Assembly: GCA_016187415.1 (NCBI GenBank) | Contig: JACPJT010000002.1 | Span: forward strand, 44,577 to 80,105 | DNA length: 35,529 nucleotides | From: Candidatus Aenigmatarchaeota archaeon | Lineage (GTDB): Archaea; Aenigmatarchaeota; Aenigmatarchaeia; CG10238-14; SCSR01 | Direction: 5' to 3' | Shown here: positions 31,656 through 35,529 of the stretch, piece after piece | How positions within the stretch are numbered: position 1 is the stretch's first letter | Layout: the number at the start of each line of letters is the position of its first letter | The notes under the pieces: generated by a model | Databases searched by the model: none | The model's input: the letters and a program-made list of their open reading frames with translations, nothing else | What the model was told of the DNA's origin: nothing | Translations under genes and position numbers: made by a program

Positions 31656-32327
31656 GTGATTTCTATCATAGATTTCGACAAATTAATCGAGACCCACCTG
31701 AAAAGGGAAAGGAAACAAAAACAAATCGGGAGGTATTATCCGTCGGAGATAGGAGGTTGCATCAGGAAGGTGTGGTATTCATACAAATATCCGCTGGAGA
31801 TTGAGCCTGACAAATTAAAGATATTCGAAATAGGAAACATACTTCACGAGTTCATTATGCAGGTTTTCAAAAACGAGAAGAACGCCGATTCCATATCGTT
31901 CCTTGAATCCGAGTTGCCGTTTAAGATGGAGAAGAAGGACTTTGTGATTTCCGGGAGATTGGATGACATCATTGTTCTGAAAGAAGACGGGAGAAAAATT
32001 ATTATAGAAGTCAAATCAATCAGGGATGTAAATTCCGCTTCAAAGCCCAACAAGAACCATGTCATGCAGCTGCAATTCTACATGCATGCCACAGGAATAA
32101 AGGACGGGGTGATTTTGTATGTCGATAAGAATAATCTTAAGACAAGGGCGTTTGAAATCAGTTACGATGAAAGGCACAGCTTGGATATCCTGAACAGGTT
32201 CAAGGCGTTGCACGAGCTCCTCACAAAGGACGTGCTTCCAATAGATGAAGCAAAACGATCAAAGGACACCTTATGGATGTGCAACATGTGCGAATATAGG
32301 GCAAAATGCGACAGGAATGAGGGATAA
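31656..32327 (+). CDS. Cas4/Dna2-like Fe-S PD-(D/E)xK exonuclease
   Basis: RecB-family nuclease of 223 aa. Four Cys for a 4Fe-4S cluster are C35 (GGCIRK) and C209, C212 and C218 (MCNMCEYRAKC). The nuclease core has H64 (ILHEF), D103/D104 (SGRLDDII), E118 and K120 (IIIEVKS), and the Q138...Y142 motif (QLQFY). This is the Cas4 pattern, but no CRISPR array or other cas gene is in the window, so I call it a general Cas4/Dna2-like repair enzyme. A TAA precedes the GTG start at 31656, which fixes the start. Its neighbour is a XerA-like recombinase. Confidence 0.88.
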   Translation: MISIIDFDKLIETHLKRERKQKQIGRYYPSEIGGCIRKVWYSYKYPLEIEPDKLKIFEIGNILHEFIMQVFKNEKNADSISFLESELPFKMEKKDFVISGRLDDIIVLKEDGRKIIIEVKSIRDVNSASKPNKNHVMQLQFYMHATGIKDGVILYVDKNNLKTRAFEISYDERHSLDILNRFKALHELLTKDVLPIDEAKRSKDTLWMCNMCEYRAKCDRNEG

Positions 32328-32362
32328 GAGTTTGAAAGTCGAATTAATTTCTAATTGACCAT

Positions 32363-33298
32363 ATGATTACCATGGAAATCCAAGAGATAACGCAGTTCAA
32401 ATCGGTCCAAAAGATGCTGGGGGAATTGAAACTCCTGACACGAAGCGAAAATACGGAAAAAACTTACCTGAAAGGTCTTGTCTCATTCACAAAGGCCATG
32501 AGCATCGAGAACTTGGACGAGTTTGTGGAAAAAATAAAAAGCCAGACCATAGATGCGAATGAAATCCACAAAGATTTTGTAGTCAACCTTGCCAACAAGA
32601 ATATGGCACCGAAGACTGTGGGCGCATGGGCGGCATCAATAAAAAAATTCCTTTCATCAAATGGCATAGACCTTACAAGGACTGTCCCGATTAAAGTTTA
32701 CAATATACACGAGGACACCTTGCCGTCAACAGAAGACCTGAAAAAAATACTGGCCAGCTGCAGCCTGAGAACAAAGACCATAATACTTTTGCTCACATCA
32801 TCGGGTCTAAGGATAGGCGAACTGAGAAATCTGAAAATCTCCGACGTTAATCTCAATTCCGAACCTTCGGTAATCAGAATAAAAGGCCTTACGGCAAAGG
32901 AGAGAAAATCTAGAACGACCTTCATATCAAACGAGGCCAAACAGGTTCTTCAGTCTTATCTGGAAGCTAGAAAGAATAACGGCCACCAGATAACGGATGA
33001 TTCGCATGTGTTTGCAACAAACGAAGGAACGCAGATGAGTTACCAGAACCTGCAGTTTATCTTGAACAATGTATTCAAGAAGGTTAGCAAGAAGGAAGGG
33101 AAGAGATACGGCCTGCACCCGCATTCACTTAGAAAATTCTTCAAAACACAGTTGATATCGGCCGGCGTGCCAGCACCTATAGTCGACAGACTGTCCGGTC
33201 ATGCAAGATATCTTGCCAGGGAATATGAACTTTATACAGAAGAGCAACTAAAAGAATGGTTTGTTAAAGGCATGAAAAATCTGGAACTGTTGAGCTGA
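32363..33298 (+). CDS. xerA: Tyrosine recombinase, XerA-like
   Basis: Site-specific DNA recombinase of 311 aa, a size typical of archaeal XerA. The active-site residues are R150 (SGLRIGEL), K178 or nearby, H254 and R257 (HPHSLRKF), H280 (LSGHARYL) and the nucleophile, probably Y288 in REYELYTEE. The N-terminal 110 residues are a SAM-like core-binding domain. XerA resolves chromosome dimers at dif; phage-type integration is the alternative. A TATA-like GAATTAATTT lies 26 bases before the internal ATG at 32372, which may be the real start. It follows the Cas4-like gene by 35 bases. Confidence 0.9.
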   Translation: MITMEIQEITQFKSVQKMLGELKLLTRSENTEKTYLKGLVSFTKAMSIENLDEFVEKIKSQTIDANEIHKDFVVNLANKNMAPKTVGAWAASIKKFLSSNGIDLTRTVPIKVYNIHEDTLPSTEDLKKILASCSLRTKTIILLLTSSGLRIGELRNLKISDVNLNSEPSVIRIKGLTAKERKSRTTFISNEAKQVLQSYLEARKNNGHQITDDSHVFATNEGTQMSYQNLQFILNNVFKKVSKKEGKRYGLHPHSLRKFFKTQLISAGVPAPIVDRLSGHARYLAREYELYTEEQLKEWFVKGMKNLELLS

Positions 33299-33299
33299 A

Positions 33300-33521
33300 T
33301 TACTCTTCTTCGGAATTGTCTTCGTGCCCCAAGTCCTCTTCTATCTCCGGATAGGGTTCTTCGCCTGCGTCTTCTTCCTTTTCTATATACAGCCCTTCTT
33401 CACTTTCAGCGACATCCTCACTGAGCTTGCGATCGACTTCCCGTATCTCGGGCTCTTTAGCATTATTTTTTTTCAAAAGAAATCTGTACTTCTTTACAAG
33501 TTTCGCTTTTCCTTTTGCCAT
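33300..33521 (-). CDS. Small acidic hypothetical protein, 73 aa
   Basis: Basic for the first 20 residues (MAKGKAKLVKKYRFLLKK) and then strongly acidic, with over half Glu/Asp in the last 40 (SEEGLYIEKEEDAGEEPYPEIEE). It is probably disordered. No homology can be given. It converges with the recombinase, stop to stop within one base. Confidence 0.55.
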   Translation of the reverse strand: MAKGKAKLVKKYRFLLKKNNAKEPEIREVDRKLSEDVAESEEGLYIEKEEDAGEEPYPEIEEDLGHEDNSEEE

Positions 33522-33565
33522 TAAATCGACCTCTATTCAATGCGAAATTTATTGTAACAATAACT

Positions 33566-33763
33566 TTATTTGCTTTTCGCTTTTACCCAAATGCCCTTGA
33601 GTATCAGGAGAGCTCCTATTACCATCAGCACGGTATTCCAGTCTACATTGTAGAATCTGAGGATACCTATCAGGAATAGAACTACTCCCAACATCATGAG
33701 AGGTTTTCCCCTGTAGTGACCATACATTTGTGGGTCTTCTTTTTTAGCTGGCATAAGTATCAT
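33566..33763 (-). CDS. Small membrane protein, 65 aa
   Basis: Two predicted membrane helices (about residues 22-37 and 44-60: PLMMLGVVLFLIGILRFY and TVLMVIGALLILKGIWV) and a short Lys-rich tail. MPAKKEDPQMYGHY at the N-terminus is soluble. ATG at 33754 is an equally likely start. It stands between the acidic protein and a wHTH gene on the same strand. The function is unknown. Confidence 0.55.
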   Translation of the reverse strand: MILMPAKKEDPQMYGHYRGKPLMMLGVVLFLIGILRFYNVDWNTVLMVIGALLILKGIWVKAKSK

Positions 33764-33768
33764 TTGTT

Positions 33769-34062
33769 TTAGCTTAATTTATCTTTTACCTTGCTGAGTT
33801 TTGTAAGTATGGTATCCATCCCTTTCGCCACCTCATCGCCGAATTCTGTCAATTTTACTATTTTTATTCTTCCTTTTTTCTCGAAATCAACCAATCCATA
33901 ATCATTGAACAAATCCAAAATCTTCACGGTGTGGGAATAGGTGCAATCTGTCTCTTTTGCGATAATCGTAGCGTATTTGGGTCCGACTTTTAATGCGGTC
34001 AGCATCTTAACGGGCTTAATCCTGAAAAACATCTTCGGACCAAGCTTTTGTTTTAACGCCAA
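33769..34062 (-). CDS. Winged-helix regulator (MarR-like), 97 aa
   Basis: Short DNA-binding protein. KYATIIAKETDCTYSHTVKILDLFNDYGLV at about residues 29-58 is the helix-turn-helix, and FEKKGRIKIVKLTEFGDEV the wing. The C-terminal helix may mediate dimer contact. It is probably a transcription regulator, with the small membrane gene five bases downstream as likely operon partner. It diverges from the MEMO gene. Confidence 0.72.
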   Translation of the reverse strand: MALKQKLGPKMFFRIKPVKMLTALKVGPKYATIIAKETDCTYSHTVKILDLFNDYGLVDFEKKGRIKIVKLTEFGDEVAKGMDTILTKLSKVKDKLS

Positions 34063-34188
34063 ATTTATCAGACCTTATTTAATTTTACTCGTTGCTCACT
34101 ATTTATAGTTATCCATTTACTTTAATATATATATCTTGCAGAATACTTTAAAAGATTAATTCTTCACGGATAAAATTCAATTGATGGT

Positions 34189-35010
34189 ATGTTTCTTAGA
34201 CCGCCTATATCAGCCGGAACGTTCTACGAGATAGACTCTAACATGCTCAGAAAGCAGCTGGACTTCTATTTCAGGAATGCGGTGGTGAAATCTAAAAAAA
34301 CCGATGCGTTGGTAAGGCTGGTGCCGCATTCCGAGTACTCATTATCCGGCCAGATAGCGGCCCACGCATATGTCAACATGACAAAATCGAATTTCATAAT
34401 CATCGGCAGCAACCACTCCGCATTCGGATCGGATTTTGCACTGATGAAAAACAGTCTGTGGAAGACACCGATAGGCGAAGCCGTCGTTGACAATTCGTTT
34501 GCCGACAAGCTGATGAAAGAAACGCCACTTATCGAGTTCGATGCAATACCGCACGAGGACGAATTTTCCATCGAGGTTCAATTGCCTTTCCTGTTGCATA
34601 AATTCGGTTCTGTAAACATGGTGCCGATTGTCGTAAACAACCAGATACCGGACGACGCATTCCTTGAGAGTTGCAGAACTGTTGGCAAATCTGTTGCGAA
34701 ATGGATGAAGAAGGGGAAGGACTGGAAATTAATAGGGAGCTCCGACCTGTCGAGGAGAATGGAAGAGGAAGATACGATAAAAACCGACAAATTATTGTTA
34801 AAACATATTTCAAAGCTGGATGTAAAGGGATTTTTCAATATAATAAATAAGCTGAACGTGAAAGTGTGCGGATATGGTGCAATCGCAACTACTCTTTTTG
34901 CCGCAAAAGAATTGGGCGCGAAGAAAGCCGAGATATTGAAATACGGCACATCCGGGGAAATTCCAGGAAACATGACAGTAACAGGTTATGCCTCATTAAT
35001 ATTTTATTAG
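34189..35010 (+). CDS. MEMO1 family protein
   Basis: Homologue of the iron-containing MEMO1 family, 273 aa, close to the usual length. The N-terminal RPPISAGTFYE is a family hallmark. The pocket residues of human MEMO1 appear as H47 (VPHSEYSLSG), H76 (GSNHSAFGS) and C227 (VKVCGYGAI), while PHEDEFSIEVQLPF covers the conserved EHSLEVQLPF position. The position usually occupied by a fourth His near SSDFSH is R190. Archaeal relatives often pair with AMMECR1 and radical-SAM genes, which are not seen here. Confidence 0.87.
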   Translation: MFLRPPISAGTFYEIDSNMLRKQLDFYFRNAVVKSKKTDALVRLVPHSEYSLSGQIAAHAYVNMTKSNFIIIGSNHSAFGSDFALMKNSLWKTPIGEAVVDNSFADKLMKETPLIEFDAIPHEDEFSIEVQLPFLLHKFGSVNMVPIVVNNQIPDDAFLESCRTVGKSVAKWMKKGKDWKLIGSSDLSRRMEEEDTIKTDKLLLKHISKLDVKGFFNIINKLNVKVCGYGAIATTLFAAKELGAKKAEILKYGTSGEIPGNMTVTGYASLIFY

Positions 35011-35028
35011 CTTACCAATTCTCTAGAT

Positions 35029-35529
35029 ATGAGAGACCTGATTTACAAGCATGCATTGCTCAATGCCGTGGAACATAATGGTAAGGCCGACTTCCAGGCT
35101 GTTTTGGGCAGGGTTCTGGGAGAAAATCCTGAATTGAAGCAGAAAGTAAAGGAAGTTGTCGGTGAAGTAAAAACCGTGGTCGAAGACGTCAATTCTTTGT
35201 CATTTGAGGAACAGAAAAAGACATTGAACAGATTTGGAATCAAACAAGAAGAGAAAAAAATTGAAGAGATAAAACTGCCCGACCTCCCCAACGCAATAAA
35301 GGGAAAAGTTGTGATGAGACTTGCTCCTTATCCGTCCGGACCTTTGCATATTGGAAACGCAAGGATGGTAATCTTGAATGACGAGTATGTGAAACGCTAT
35401 AAAGGTAAATTGGTTCTGGCTTTTGATGACACGATAGGGAGCCGGGAAAAATTCATCATTCCTGAAGCCTACAAAATGATTCCTGCCGGCTTGAAATGGC
35501 TCGATGTGAAATATCACAAGGTTGTTTAC
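35029..35529 (+). CDS. gltX: Glutamyl-tRNA synthetase, 3'-partial
   Basis: Charges tRNA with glutamate. The window holds the first 167 residues. About 90 residues precede the catalytic core: a helical extension of the archaeal/eukaryotic class. The HIGH-type motif appears as HIGN at 107-110 in MRLAPYPSGPLHIGNARMV, followed by LNDEYVKRYKG. The usual FEDTDPR segment reads FDDTIGSRE, a departure. The reading frame is open to the last base, so the rest lies beyond the window. It follows MEMO by 18 bases. Confidence 0.85.
   Translation, partial: MRDLIYKHALLNAVEHNGKADFQAVLGRVLGENPELKQKVKEVVGEVKTVVEDVNSLSFEEQKKTLNRFGIKQEEKKIEEIKLPDLPNAIKGKVVMRLAPYPSGPLHIGNARMVILNDEYVKRYKGKLVLAFDDTIGSREKFIIPEAYKMIPAGLKWLDVKYHKVVY

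Noticed and set aside
31656-32327. CRISPR-associated Cas4
   Set aside because: The motifs match, but there is no array or other cas gene, so only Cas4/Dna2-like is claimed.
1-35529. CRISPR array
   Set aside because: No regularly spaced repeats of 24-40 bases. The TGAT arrays are microsatellites.
1-35529. tRNA or rRNA genes
   Set aside because: I looked in all gaps for the GGTTCRA T-loop pattern and acceptor pairing and found none.

Overview
This is an archaeal chromosome segment, moderately AT-rich. It opens with the conserved archaeal transcription/translation cluster: rpoH (5' end outside the window), split rpoB (B'' and B'), rpoA', rpoA'', eL30, NusA-like KH protein, uS12, uS7, EF-2, EF-1A and uS10. 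Genes are compact, many overlap by an ATGA, and most promoters carry an ATTTAAAT-type TATA element about 25-28 bases before the start codon, so leaderless mRNAs look common. The EF-2 P-loop has HVHHGKT where most archaea have HxDHGKT. I associate that variant, from memory, with DPANN-type archaea, so a DPANN or related small-genome lineage is my best guess; it is an inference.

Layout. 1-11141: RNA polymerase, eL30/NusA/uS12/uS7 and EF-2. 11138-14443: EF-1A and uS10, with an unknown reverse-strand gene and an MFS transporter interleaved. 14474-16168: cytidylate kinase, a YdjM-like membrane protein and an archaeal 8-oxoguanine glycosylase. 16225-20441: an unknown protein, a 28-residue Arg/Lys mini-protein, a possible non-coding RNA, rhomboid protease, type II methionine aminopeptidase, aspartate carbamoyltransferase, a winged-helix protein and two tiny zinc ribbons.

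20442-27944 is an accessory island, visibly more AT-rich and with poorly conserved or broken genes. It holds a frameshifted gene carrying two (TGAT)5 microsatellites, a 16-bp palindrome of the form TGTGA-N6-TCACA, a small membrane-protein gene interrupted by an in-frame TGA, and a very large unknown protein (1202 aa) with a C-terminal PD-(D/E)xK-like nuclease signature. Two related dyads (GATAA-N6-TTATC) flank the large gene and carry a 12-bp inverted repeat. A VapBC-type toxin-antitoxin pair, a winged-helix regulator with a coupled small gene, and an orphan antitoxin-like peptide follow. This is the best place to look for an undescribed (probably defence or mobile) system.

27991-35529 returns to chromosomal-type genes: small unknown proteins, TspO, a DUF5679-like zinc ribbon, DUF167, TFS, a membrane-anchored FKBP isomerase, a Cas4/Dna2-like Fe-S nuclease next to a XerA-like tyrosine recombinase, small wHTH and membrane proteins, a MEMO1-family protein, and the start of glutamyl-tRNA synthetase, which runs off the end. 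I saw no tRNA, rRNA or CRISPR array.
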